Below are positions 17,133 through 24,966 of a DNA stretch of 64,000 nt, in pieces. This stretch comes from Pseudomonadota bacterium. GTDB taxonomy: Bacteria > Myxococcota_A > UBA796 > GCA-2862545. The first letter of the stretch is position 1; each line of letters starts with the position of its first letter. Made by a program: the position numbers and the translations under genes. Where the stretch lies: NCBI GenBank assembly GCA_023954855.1, contig JAGSGY010000010.1:1-64000 (forward strand), in the 5' to 3' direction. A model generated the notes under the pieces. The model did not search any database, had not been told where the DNA came from, and saw only the letters and a list, made by a program, of their open reading frames with translations.

Positions 17133-18283
17133 GCGAACACCGCCGTCCGTCGGTACCACTCAGAGTCGAGGCGCCGCGTGCGAACGTCGGCGTCGTCGAC
17201 GCGCAGTCGGATGGCCTGCTCTCCGCTCACACCCTCGACGACCTTCTCCCACAGGCCCCAGGTGTGTGGAGAGGTTCGCGCCAAGCAGAAGTCGACGGGC
17301 TGCCACTCACCGTCGCCGATGCGGATCTGCCACAACACGCCGTCGACCGCGGGTCCCCAATACAGCCCGATGATGCGGTGAAGCACCCGGTCGCCGTCGA
17401 CCCAGCGCTCGACCCGCACGGGTGCCGCGGTCGGGTCCCGGGTGGCCGCGATGTAGTCGACGGCCAGGGCAGGGGAGCCTGGCTGGTGCGTGCGCTGCGC
17501 AAACTCCTGCATCTGCGACGTGGCGGGCTCGCTGTCGTCCACGAACACCATCGCGTTGACCCACTTGATCATCGCGCAGCCCCACCACTGCGGGATCAGC
17601 AGGCGAACGGGCGCTCCGTGATCGCCGTCGAGGGGCTCTCCGTTCATGTGGGTCACCAGCCATCCCTCGCGTAGATCGGCGAGCGAGAACACCCAGGACG
17701 CGCCTTCGGTCGAGCCTGAGCTGGCCTGGCTGTGTGTGTCGAAGCCGTCCACGCGAACTTGAGTGGCGGTGGCCTGAACACCGAGGCGGTCGAGAAGTCC
17801 GTCGATGGCCATCCCCGAGAACGCCGCTGCGCTCATCAGCCCAAAGCCGCCATAGGCGCTGTTGCCCGAGCACTCCAGGTAGATGGGGCCGGTGTCCTCG
17901 ATGAGGTCGCTGTGGTCGGCGAGCGTGAAGCTCGAGTCCGTGGCCAACCCGCTGACGGCGATGGACCAGGCGGTGGGCTCGATCTGATCGGGCTCACCTG
18001 TACGCACGTAGAAGCGCTCCAGGGGCAGGACGAGGCTCGATGGGTCCAAGGTCGACAGGTCCACGACGTAGCGGCGATCCAGGCCGTCACCCGTGGACTG
18101 CTCGAGCGGGCGGTCGGCTTCACCGGAGAAGCCGAGTATGCGATCGAAGCTGGCTCCGGAGAGAGCGGCCGGGCACAGGCCATCCGCGGAGCTGTCAGCG
18201 GTATCCCCTTCGTCGTCGCCCTTGCAGCCTACAAGCAGCGAGGAGAGCAAGGACGTCACCACCGTGCGTCGCGTCGGATTCAT
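17129..18283 (-). CDS. Sulfite-oxidase-family molybdopterin oxidoreductase, Tat lipoprotein
   Basis: A 384-residue exported protein. The N-terminus NPTRRTVVTSLL has a twin-arginine motif and a lipobox-like end (LVGC, Cys20), so it may be a Tat-exported lipoprotein. The core matches the oxidoreductase molybdopterin-binding domain: ECSGN carries the molybdenum-ligand cysteine, HGAPVRLLIPQWWG and IKWVNAM match the cofactor-clasping segments, and the last ~100 residues fit the Mo-co dimerisation domain. The family oxidises sulfite or reduces sulfoxides in the periplasm, but the NRR that usually follows the Cys motif is absent, so the substrate is open. It lies 48 bases after a propeller lipoprotein gene and is probably cotranscribed with it. 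Confidence 0.85.
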   Translation of the reverse strand: MNPTRRTVVTSLLSSLLVGCKGDDEGDTADSSADGLCPAALSGASFDRILGFSGEADRPLEQSTGDGLDRRYVVDLSTLDPSSLVLPLERFYVRTGEPDQIEPTAWSIAVSGLATDSSFTLADHSDLIEDTGPIYLECSGNSAYGGFGLMSAAAFSGMAIDGLLDRLGVQATATQVRVDGFDTHSQASSGSTEGASWVFSLADLREGWLVTHMNGEPLDGDHGAPVRLLIPQWWGCAMIKWVNAMVFVDDSEPATSQMQEFAQRTHQPGSPALAVDYIAATRDPTAAPVRVERWVDGDRVLHRIIGLYWGPAVDGVLWQIRIGDGEWQPVDFCLARTSPHTWGLWEKVVEGVSGEQAIRLRVDDADVRTRRLDSEWYRRTAVFA

Positions 18284-18331
18284 TCGGCCTCCACGGCTTG
18301 CGTGTCTCGTGAAGACATCGATCGTTACGGC

Positions 18332-19252
18332 CTACTCGTAGACCAAGACGTCGCAGATGGGGCCGGACCCGGTGCCCTCTTGGGCGAGGATGTGAATGCG
18401 TCCACTCGGCCCGGTGGCGATGCCTCCTGCGAAGCCAGCGTAGGCCACGGGTAGTGCCGTATCCACGCGGTCGACCAGGTCAGGCGAGAATGCCGCAATC
18501 GCGCGCGTCGGCTGGTCGAAATCCGTCGTGCTGACGTAGACGAGCCCGCCATCGCCGAGGGTGAGGTAGCTCCCGGCACGCACCAGGACGGCGGGTGCGA
18601 TTTCGGTACCGCTTGCGTCAAACTTGCGCAGCATCACCGGTCCGTTGTCGACTACCGGGCTCGAGCTATCCGCGGTGAGCGCGAAGATCTGCTCGTCGGG
18701 GGTAACGGCGATGTCGAGGGGTACATCGACCAGGTCGATCGAGTGCATCACGGCGCCGTCCGCGAGAGAAAGCGCATGCACCTGGCTGGTGGCGCCATCG
18801 GCCACGTAGAGCCGCTCCTCGCCATTCACCACGGCGGTGTCTAAGCCGAGCAGCAGGCCGCCAGTGAGCGTGACGCCGTCGGTCCAGAGGGCGTCTCCCG
18901 AGGTGCCGTCCCACTTCATGATGACTTCGCCGGTCGTGTCACCGCCCTTGCTGACGTACACGGCTCCGTGGCTATCGACGGCGACATCGGTGCCGTAGCC
19001 CGAGACGAGGCCGCCACTCACGACAGCCGTCAACGCGGAGCCATCCCACCGCTCCAGCGTGTCCTGGTTGTAGTTCCAGAGCAACACATGCCCGTTGGGG
19101 GCAACGTCGAGCCCCTTGGTGGCGACCACCGCGTTGGTGTCCAGGGTCTCGACCAGCGTGAGGGTGGCGGGAAGCACGCCCACATCATCGCTATCGTCCA
19201 TCGCCTCGTCGGCGGTACAGGCCACGAGGAGCAGAGGCAGGCACCAGCGCAT
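18332..19252 (-). CDS. Beta-propeller (NHL/SMP-30-like) lipoprotein
   Basis: A 306-residue lipoprotein with lipobox LLVAC (Cys12) and an acidic linker. The body consists of repeated blade-like units with G-x-V-Y-V-S/A-D patterns (GTDVAVDSHGAVYVS, RLYVADGATSQVHAL, GDGGLVYVST, TGPSGRIHILA), suggesting a six-bladed NHL-type propeller. Such propellers bind partners or small molecules in the periplasm. The start at 19252 is chosen because it begins the signal peptide; the longer frame upstream lacks one. It is followed on the same strand by the molybdopterin oxidoreductase, so it may act with that enzyme, though nothing in the sequence proves this. Confidence 0.72.
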   Translation of the reverse strand: MRWCLPLLLVACTADEAMDDSDDVGVLPATLTLVETLDTNAVVATKGLDVAPNGHVLLWNYNQDTLERWDGSALTAVVSGGLVSGYGTDVAVDSHGAVYVSKGGDTTGEVIMKWDGTSGDALWTDGVTLTGGLLLGLDTAVVNGEERLYVADGATSQVHALSLADGAVMHSIDLVDVPLDIAVTPDEQIFALTADSSSPVVDNGPVMLRKFDASGTEIAPAVLVRAGSYLTLGDGGLVYVSTTDFDQPTRAIAAFSPDLVDRVDTALPVAYAGFAGGIATGPSGRIHILAQEGTGSGPICDVLVYE

Positions 19253-19328
19253 CGCACACTCCGGGTTGGCGCTCCTTCTACACGGTGCGCTTGCCGACCG
19301 CGACGACGCAAGCGCGTATACTCCGCCC

Positions 19329-20897
19329 ATGTCGACTCTCAGCCGAGCTGGCTCCATCTTCGTGCTGCTCGTCCTCGCGCTTGGCGTCTGGTTTCGCGTG
19401 GTCGGGCTCGAGGACAAGGTGCTCTGGCACGACGAGGTCTACACCCGAGTCTTTGCCTCTGGCTTTCAGAGCGAGGACTGGCAGCAGGCACTGTTCACTG
19501 CCGAGGTGCTGCCGGTCGACGAGGTTCGTCGTTTTCAGCGCTATGACCCCTCAAAGGGCGTGATCGACACCGTGCGGGGACTCGCCCAGGACGAGCCGCA
19601 GCATCCGCCGATCTACTACGTCGCCATGCGCCTGTGGATGGGGGTGTTCGGAGACTCAATCGGCACGCTGCGAGGCCTCTCGGCCTTGGCGGGCATCGCG
19701 ATGGTCCCGGCCATGTTCTGGTTCTGCTGGGAGCTGTTTCGAAACCGCCGCTCGGCCTGGATGGGTGCTGTGGTGGCGTCGAGCTCGCCCTTCTTTGTGC
19801 TCTACGCTCAGGAAGCGCGCGAGTATGCGCTGTGGGGGACGCTCATCGTGCTGGCCTCTGCCGGCCTGCTGCGCGCCATCCGTCTGACAGAGCAGAGCGC
19901 GTCTTCGAGCTGGGCGTGGGGTCTGTACGCGGGACTCGTGGCGGCGGCGCTGTACACCTCGTTCTCGACCGCCGCGGTGGCGATTGCGCACGTCGCCTAC
20001 ATCGTCTTGAGAGAGCGCGGCACATTCACCCCGGCCGGCGTGCGTGCGGCTGGAGCCTTGTCGTTGAGTGCATTGTTGTTCTCGCCGTGGGCGTGGATGC
20101 TGTGGACCCATTTCGAGGCGTTTCAGGCGTCGATGGCCTGGTCGAAGATCATCATCATTCCGCGGTCGGAGCTGTTGTGGACGCTTGGACTGAACGCGAG
20201 CCGGATTGTGGTCGACCTCTGGGATGGCTTCGATCACGTCGGCGTCTCAGTCGCCGTCCTGCTCTGTGCGGTGCTGTTGACGTGGGTCGTCGGGGTGCTG
20301 ATTCGCGAGTGCGAGCGCGAGGTGTGGCTTCTCGTCGTGCTGCTGATTGGGGTGCCCATCGGCCTTCTGCTTGGTCCGGATCTGCTCTGGGGAGGCATCC
20401 GATCCGTGTCGGCCCGCTACCTCATTCCGTCGTGGATCGGACTTCAGGTCGCGCTGACCTACGTCGTCGCCCAAGAGAAGACCTACGCCAGGGTGCTCGC
20501 AGGGCTCGTCGTCGGTGCGGGTCTGATCAGCTGCGTGTCGAACGGCTCGAAGACGGCGGTGTGGACCAAGGGGGTGAGCGTTGCCCTTCCCGAGGTCGGT
20601 GAGCTCATCTCAGGGGCCGACCGGCCGCTGGTTATCGGAAACCGTGAGCGCCACCACCCCGGCAACCTGCATGCGCTCGCGAACCGCGTCGACGACGACA
20701 CCCACATGCAGCTGCTCTGGACCGGTCACGAGGTGGACTACGCACTGCCACAGGGCTTCGAGACCGTGTTCCTGTTCAGCCCAATTCCGCCGTTTGTGGA
20801 CCAGCTCACGGCGGGCGGAGAGCTCGAAGCAGTGCTGCTCGTCGACGATCTGCACCTGCAGCTCTACGAGTTGGTGCCGGCCTCTTCGGGGCGGTAG
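19329..20897 (+). CDS. GT-C-fold membrane glycosyltransferase (PMT/ArnT-like)
   Basis: A 522-residue integral membrane protein with a leading hydrophobic segment (residues ~7-25), a periplasmic loop carrying WHDEVYTR and then about nine further membrane spans, ending in a soluble periplasmic tail of ~120 residues. An Asp-Glu pair in the first loop is the catalytic hallmark of GT-C glycosyltransferases of the PMT/ArnT/GT39-GT83 group, which use polyprenyl-phosphate sugars on the periplasmic side. PQHPPIYYVAMRLW and SGTLRG-like context (SIGTLRGLSA) match the family. Target (lipid, protein or glycan) is unknown. The ATG at 19329 starts the first membrane helix. The end overlaps the opposed ferritin-like gene by 34 bases. 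Confidence 0.85.
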   Translation: MSTLSRAGSIFVLLVLALGVWFRVVGLEDKVLWHDEVYTRVFASGFQSEDWQQALFTAEVLPVDEVRRFQRYDPSKGVIDTVRGLAQDEPQHPPIYYVAMRLWMGVFGDSIGTLRGLSALAGIAMVPAMFWFCWELFRNRRSAWMGAVVASSSPFFVLYAQEAREYALWGTLIVLASAGLLRAIRLTEQSASSSWAWGLYAGLVAAALYTSFSTAAVAIAHVAYIVLRERGTFTPAGVRAAGALSLSALLFSPWAWMLWTHFEAFQASMAWSKIIIIPRSELLWTLGLNASRIVVDLWDGFDHVGVSVAVLLCAVLLTWVVGVLIRECEREVWLLVVLLIGVPIGLLLGPDLLWGGIRSVSARYLIPSWIGLQVALTYVVAQEKTYARVLAGLVVGAGLISCVSNGSKTAVWTKGVSVALPEVGELISGADRPLVIGNRERHHPGNLHALANRVDDDTHMQLLWTGHEVDYALPQGFETVFLFSPIPPFVDQLTAGGELEAVLLVDDLHLQLYELVPASSGR

Positions 20898-21370
20898 CTC
20901 GCCAGATCGAGGGTTGGGCGCGCACCGAAGGGGAATCGAGACCGAGCGAGGGCGAGGAAGAACGCCCGATGGTCCGCTTCGTCCTGCTCCATGGCGTCGA
21001 GCTCTACAGCCAGGTCTTCGCGATCGACGCGCCGCGCCGCCTTGGCTGCACGGCGGTAGTCGCCGACGCCTCCCACCTCGAACTGGGCCGCTCCAAACGC
21101 GGAAGCCCATTCTCCCCACACGTAGCAGCCGAGGCCGACGACCGTACCGATGGCGAGAAACAGCCACTCGAGCACGATGAACGGCCGTGCATCGAGGGCT
21201 TCCATCATCTCGCCCACGCGGGCGCGATGGCGGAGCTCTTCGGTCTCGATGAAGGCGATGTGGGCCGCCACGTCGGGGTCCGACGTCGCCGCAGAGTGGC
21301 CGCGGTAGGCCGTGGAGGCACCGATCTCGGTGGAGTAGGCGACCTTGAGATGGAACCGCAGCCAGAACAT
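20864..21370 (-). CDS. Ferritin-like di-iron protein (COQ7/rubrerythrin-type)
   Basis: A ~168-residue helical protein with di-iron ligand patterns: TEIGAS in the first helix, ETEELRH (E-x-x-H) in the second, and MEQDEADH (E-x-x-x-x-x-H/D) in the last. This arrangement is that of ferritin-like proteins, with length and a membrane-leaning hydrophobic middle (PFIVLEWLFLAIGTVVGLG) resembling COQ7-type hydroxylases or a small vacuolar-iron/rubrerythrin relative. Function could be hydroxylation, oxidase activity or iron handling. The start at 21370 has GAGG four bases upstream; an ATG nine codons earlier is possible. The 3' end overlaps the opposed glycosyltransferase gene by 34 bases, an unusually deep overlap. 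Confidence 0.7.
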   Translation of the reverse strand: MFWLRFHLKVAYSTEIGASTAYRGHSAATSDPDVAAHIAFIETEELRHRARVGEMMEALDARPFIVLEWLFLAIGTVVGLGCYVWGEWASAFGAAQFEVGGVGDYRRAAKAARRVDREDLAVELDAMEQDEADHRAFFLALARSRFPFGARPTLDLASYRPEEAGTNS

Positions 21371-21445
21371 GCGACCTCGCGAGGTTGAAGGTGGCATAAC
21401 CGCGAGGGCAGTGGTGGTCTGTGCAGATTGTCCGCAGACGCCCGC

Positions 21446-22303
21446 ATGGTCTACGCTTCGGGTATTGCTGGTTTTGGAGCACGAATCGGACCTTCAAGCC
21501 AACTGGATGCGATCGAGCAGGACTGTGAGGTCCAGGCCCAGGGTGCGCGTGCGTGGGCGCGTCGGCTTGCGCCCTGGCTCGCGGCTCTGTCGGTGGTTGG
21601 CCTCGTGATCTTTGTCACGCTCGTGCCCCGTGGAGACCCGTCTTTGCTGACGGTGGAGCAGGTGTGGGGCAAGGCGCCCTATGGCGACGACGTGCGGTAC
21701 TTCGCCGAGCGCTGCATCAGCGGGGGGCCTCTACCCGAGCGGTGTGAGGAGTATGGTGTGTGGATGGAGGGCGCGCACGCGAGCTCGATCTACAACGCGC
21801 CCGAACCCAGTGCCGAGATGGTGGATCGGGCCTGGGGGCGTCGGGCGAGGGGCGTCACCTATTTACGCCGGTTGGCCACCGCGACGCTCGCGGGCGAGGG
21901 CCCACTTCTGAACAGCCTGCGCCTCGGATGGGGGCGCACCATCGTGATGCTTGGACTGCTTGCGGGACTTGGTGGGGCGCTCGGGATGTGGGGATGGGCG
22001 CGCCGCAGGGGGCCGCTGTACCGCATCACAGTGAGTGCATCGGTCATTCGGGTGGGTGGGCAGCGCATCCCGGTCGAGGAGCTGCTCGCGTGCGAGATCA
22101 AGGGCGACGCACTGGTCCTTCGTCTGACTCGTTCGCGAATGACCACGACGCCAGCCCTCGGCCTGACGCCCAATGAACTCGATGAGCTGGTCGAGAGCAT
22201 TCGGCCGCTGATCTTGAGCTCGGACGAGCGTCGGGAGCGCGCGCGGCTGCACATGGAGGTGGTTCGGGGACGGCGAGACCTGGCGGGTCGAGCGAAGTCC
22301 TAG
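21446..22303 (+). CDS. Two-span membrane protein of unknown function
   Basis: A ~285-residue protein with a short cytoplasmic N-terminus, one membrane segment (residues ~45-62), a non-cytoplasmic domain of ~85 residues containing two cysteines (ERCISGGPLPERCEEYG) that could form a disulfide, a second membrane segment (~165-185), and a basic cytoplasmic C-terminal domain of about 100 residues that looks PH-like (IRVGGQRIPVEELLACEI). I recognise no family with confidence. The start is uncertain: TTG at 21428 and ATG at 21446 lack a convincing Shine-Dalgarno sequence. The TAG shares CTAG with the opposed synthase-glucanase gene. Confidence 0.62.
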   Translation: MVYASGIAGFGARIGPSSQLDAIEQDCEVQAQGARAWARRLAPWLAALSVVGLVIFVTLVPRGDPSLLTVEQVWGKAPYGDDVRYFAERCISGGPLPERCEEYGVWMEGAHASSIYNAPEPSAEMVDRAWGRRARGVTYLRRLATATLAGEGPLLNSLRLGWGRTIVMLGLLAGLGGALGMWGWARRRGPLYRITVSASVIRVGGQRIPVEELLACEIKGDALVLRLTRSRMTTTPALGLTPNELDELVESIRPLILSSDERRERARLHMEVVRGRRDLAGRAKS

Positions 22304-24846
22304 GGCTCCGGCGTGGGCTGAATCCACTCCGCTTCGTCTTGCCACTGGCCGCTGCGCGTGGCCGGCGGGTCGATCCACGAGAGCAGGCGCGAGAAGGCCG
22401 AGGGCCGCAATGTCGAAATCGAGATCGACCGGAACTCCGCCTGCACCGGCAGGTCAGAGCCGTCGAACGGACCGACGAGCTCTTCGCTGCACATCGGCCA
22501 GGCGTTCATGTGCAATCGCATCGGCAGGTGGGGAATCGGCGTCGGCCGTCCTGCCGTGCGCTTGTGAATCAGCACATCGTCGACAAACCAGCGGATCTCG
22601 TCGACATCCCACTCCACGGCGTACGTGTGGAAGTCATCGGCGGCGTCGAAGCCCAGATCGATGAGCACCGGCGTGCCGCGGTAGCCGTAGTTGTAGAGGT
22701 CACCGTCTTCGCCGGGGTTGTAGTAGACGTTGAGCATGATCTTCGTGGTGTCCTTGCCCAAGAACTCGGTGTCGATCTCTTGCCACGGGTCGAAGCGGTA
22801 CAGGAACATGGCCGAGATGACTCCCGAGCCGCGCGCGGGCTTCATCGTCGTCTCGAAGCGGCCGTACAGGAAGTGCGCGTCGTCGGTGTCTTTGGTGGCC
22901 AGATCGCCTGCGGTGTAGTTGCGATCGTGCCGATCTCCCGGCTGAATGCGCATCGCCATGCCGCCGTCGGTGCCGGGCACGATGTTGTCGGGCGAGAAGG
23001 CGGCCTCGTTGCAGAAGAAGGTCGAGTCCATTTTGTCCCAGTAGGCGGGATCGAGGGTGTCGAGCGTGTCCTTGCGGACCAGGTCAAAGCCGCTGCTGCG
23101 GCGGGTCCATCCAGGGGCCTCGCTGTCGCAGTAGCCGGCGAGTCGAGCGGGATGGACGATCCATGGGTCCCCGTCGTGCTCGAGGGCTCGGCAGTGGGCG
23201 TCCGAGACCACGACGCGGGTGGCACGGGTGGCCCCGAAGAGGGCGATGGCAACGCCGCCGAGTGCGAGCCACGGAATCCAACGGGCGGGCTTGTTCATGG
23301 TGGGGATGGCCTTGCGAAGCGCATGGGGAATCGATGAGGTGAGGTGCCAGCTGCTCTTGATGTCGACCACCGGCGATAAGGCGACCGCCGTGTTCGCGAC
23401 CTCCTCGACGGTGTGCTGGGGGGCGCGCGCGACAGCACGCCAGTGCTGCCGATCAAAGACATAGTCACTGATGCCGATCAGCACGCCGGCAATGTCGAGG
23501 TAGAAGGCGACCGGGTAGCTGATGACTACCGCAATAAACGAGCCGATGCCGAGCTGACCGAGGCCCTGCAGCCCGACGAGCAAGAACAGAAGCGGTGTGC
23601 ACAGGGCCACCAGTCCGACGGCCTGCACTGAGCCAGGAATCGGCAACGCCGCGCGACCGAGGTCTTCGAGCAAGATGGCTTGTGCCAGGTTCAGCCCGAT
23701 GACGATCGCCGGAAAGAACCAGGCGAAGACGACCACGATCTCGGTGAACAACGAGCCCCAACGGAGCGAGCGCTGTGTCCTCGCGACCGCGATGGCGAGA
23801 ACTACCGCCACCATGGCTGCCCCTGCCAGTGACACGGCGTTGAGGGCGGGCGCGTAGAACAGGCCGATCAGGAGGTGCAGCACAAAGACCAGCAGCACGA
23901 TCAGGTAGTGCGTGCCGTGAAACATGAACTGTACACGCTCGGCGGCCGACAGCGACGAGGCCCCCAGCGAGCGCAGGTGCCGAAAGAAGGCCTCGGTGTG
24001 GCCGTTGGCCCAGCGACGACGGCGGGCGAGGAAGCTGTACAGGTCGGGCGAGACCTCTTCTTCGCTGCCGCTCCACGGATTGTGGATGATGCGATGGCCT
24101 TGCATCAGCAGGCCGTAGCCGTAGTCGGTGTCCTCGGTGATGCAGCTGTTGAAGGCATTTGCGGCCAACAGCTTGGTGTCCATGACCACGGTGGTTCCGG
24201 TAAAGAACACCGTCAGCCCTAGCCGCGTGAAACCGATGTTGTAGAGCTCGCAACCGATGTGCTGGTGAAGGGCATCCCAGAGCCCAAACAGGCCTCGGGC
24301 CGAGATCGGCGCGCGGGTGGCCTGCAGGAACGAGGCGTCCTGTTCTTTGAGCAGGATGATTGAGCTTCGCAACCAGTCGGGCCGGGCTTGGTGGTCACAG
24401 TCGAGGATGGCCGTGTACCGGGTGGTCAGCTCGGGGCGGGCCCAGTTGAGCTTGTCGCTCTTGGGATCACTGCCGGTGAAGGCGACGAGCACCCGTCGGG
24501 GGTTCGCGCTGAGTTCGACGAGCGCGTTGTCTCCGCTGAAGTCTGCGTCCGGATAGCGCTGCTTCAAGAAGGGCAGGGCGGTGTCGTTTCGGTCCTTGAC
24601 CAACAACGTGATGGCGACGGTGCCGTGGTGGTCCTGCCGCTCCAGAGAGTGGATGACCCGCAGCGCACCCTCTCCCTCGTTTCGCGCCGGAATCAGGACA
24701 GCGACCGAGTCGTCAGGAGTGCCTTCGAAGCTGCGCGTGGCCGGCGCCCCAGGCAGAAAGGCGGCCATGGCCATGTACTGCCCAATGGCGTAGGCGCCGA
24801 GCACCACCGTGAGGACAGTGCAGACCCAGAGAATGGTCGTCGTCAC
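22300..24846 (-). CDS. GT2 polysaccharide synthase fused to GH16 glucanase
   Basis: An 848-residue protein. Residues 1-~25 are a membrane helix; ~45-300 are a processive family-2 glycosyltransferase with D149xD151 (DCDH), TED237-239 and RRRRW275-279, the signature of cellulose/chitin/curdlan-type synthases; ~305-490 hold several membrane spans; a further helix at ~545-560 leads to a non-cytoplasmic C-terminal GH16 domain (~600-830) with the catalytic EIDTEFLG near residue 690. A synthase extruding a beta-glucan would thus deliver product straight to a tethered hydrolase or transglycosidase. All catalytic residues of both halves appear intact. One continuous frame with no internal start supports a genuine fusion. 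The product sugar is not predictable. Confidence 0.88.
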   Translation of the reverse strand: MTTTILWVCTVLTVVLGAYAIGQYMAMAAFLPGAPATRSFEGTPDDSVAVLIPARNEGEGALRVIHSLERQDHHGTVAITLLVKDRNDTALPFLKQRYPDADFSGDNALVELSANPRRVLVAFTGSDPKSDKLNWARPELTTRYTAILDCDHQARPDWLRSSIILLKEQDASFLQATRAPISARGLFGLWDALHQHIGCELYNIGFTRLGLTVFFTGTTVVMDTKLLAANAFNSCITEDTDYGYGLLMQGHRIIHNPWSGSEEEVSPDLYSFLARRRRWANGHTEAFFRHLRSLGASSLSAAERVQFMFHGTHYLIVLLVFVLHLLIGLFYAPALNAVSLAGAAMVAVVLAIAVARTQRSLRWGSLFTEIVVVFAWFFPAIVIGLNLAQAILLEDLGRAALPIPGSVQAVGLVALCTPLLFLLVGLQGLGQLGIGSFIAVVISYPVAFYLDIAGVLIGISDYVFDRQHWRAVARAPQHTVEEVANTAVALSPVVDIKSSWHLTSSIPHALRKAIPTMNKPARWIPWLALGGVAIALFGATRATRVVVSDAHCRALEHDGDPWIVHPARLAGYCDSEAPGWTRRSSGFDLVRKDTLDTLDPAYWDKMDSTFFCNEAAFSPDNIVPGTDGGMAMRIQPGDRHDRNYTAGDLATKDTDDAHFLYGRFETTMKPARGSGVISAMFLYRFDPWQEIDTEFLGKDTTKIMLNVYYNPGEDGDLYNYGYRGTPVLIDLGFDAADDFHTYAVEWDVDEIRWFVDDVLIHKRTAGRPTPIPHLPMRLHMNAWPMCSEELVGPFDGSDLPVQAEFRSISISTLRPSAFSRLLSWIDPPATRSGQWQDEAEWIQPTPEP

Positions 24847-24933
24847 GGTGAGGAGTCCGGGAGGAAGGGCAGCTGACGACTTCCGGGTAACGCCGTCCTC
24901 GGCGGACTCCCAGTCCAGGAGGGTTTCGACTAG

Positions 24934-24963
24934 CTATGACCAGAAAGGTGAGTACAGTCATAG
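24934..24963. promoter_or_regulatory. Inverted repeat before the ABC1 kinase gene
   Basis: CTATGAC (24934-24940) and its exact complement GTCATAG (24957-24963) flank 16 bases and end four bases before the ATG at 24967. A protein bound here would block ribosome access or transcription. The downstream gene pair encodes a TetR repressor, a natural candidate, but this is inference. Confidence 0.35.
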
Positions 24964-24966
24964 ATA

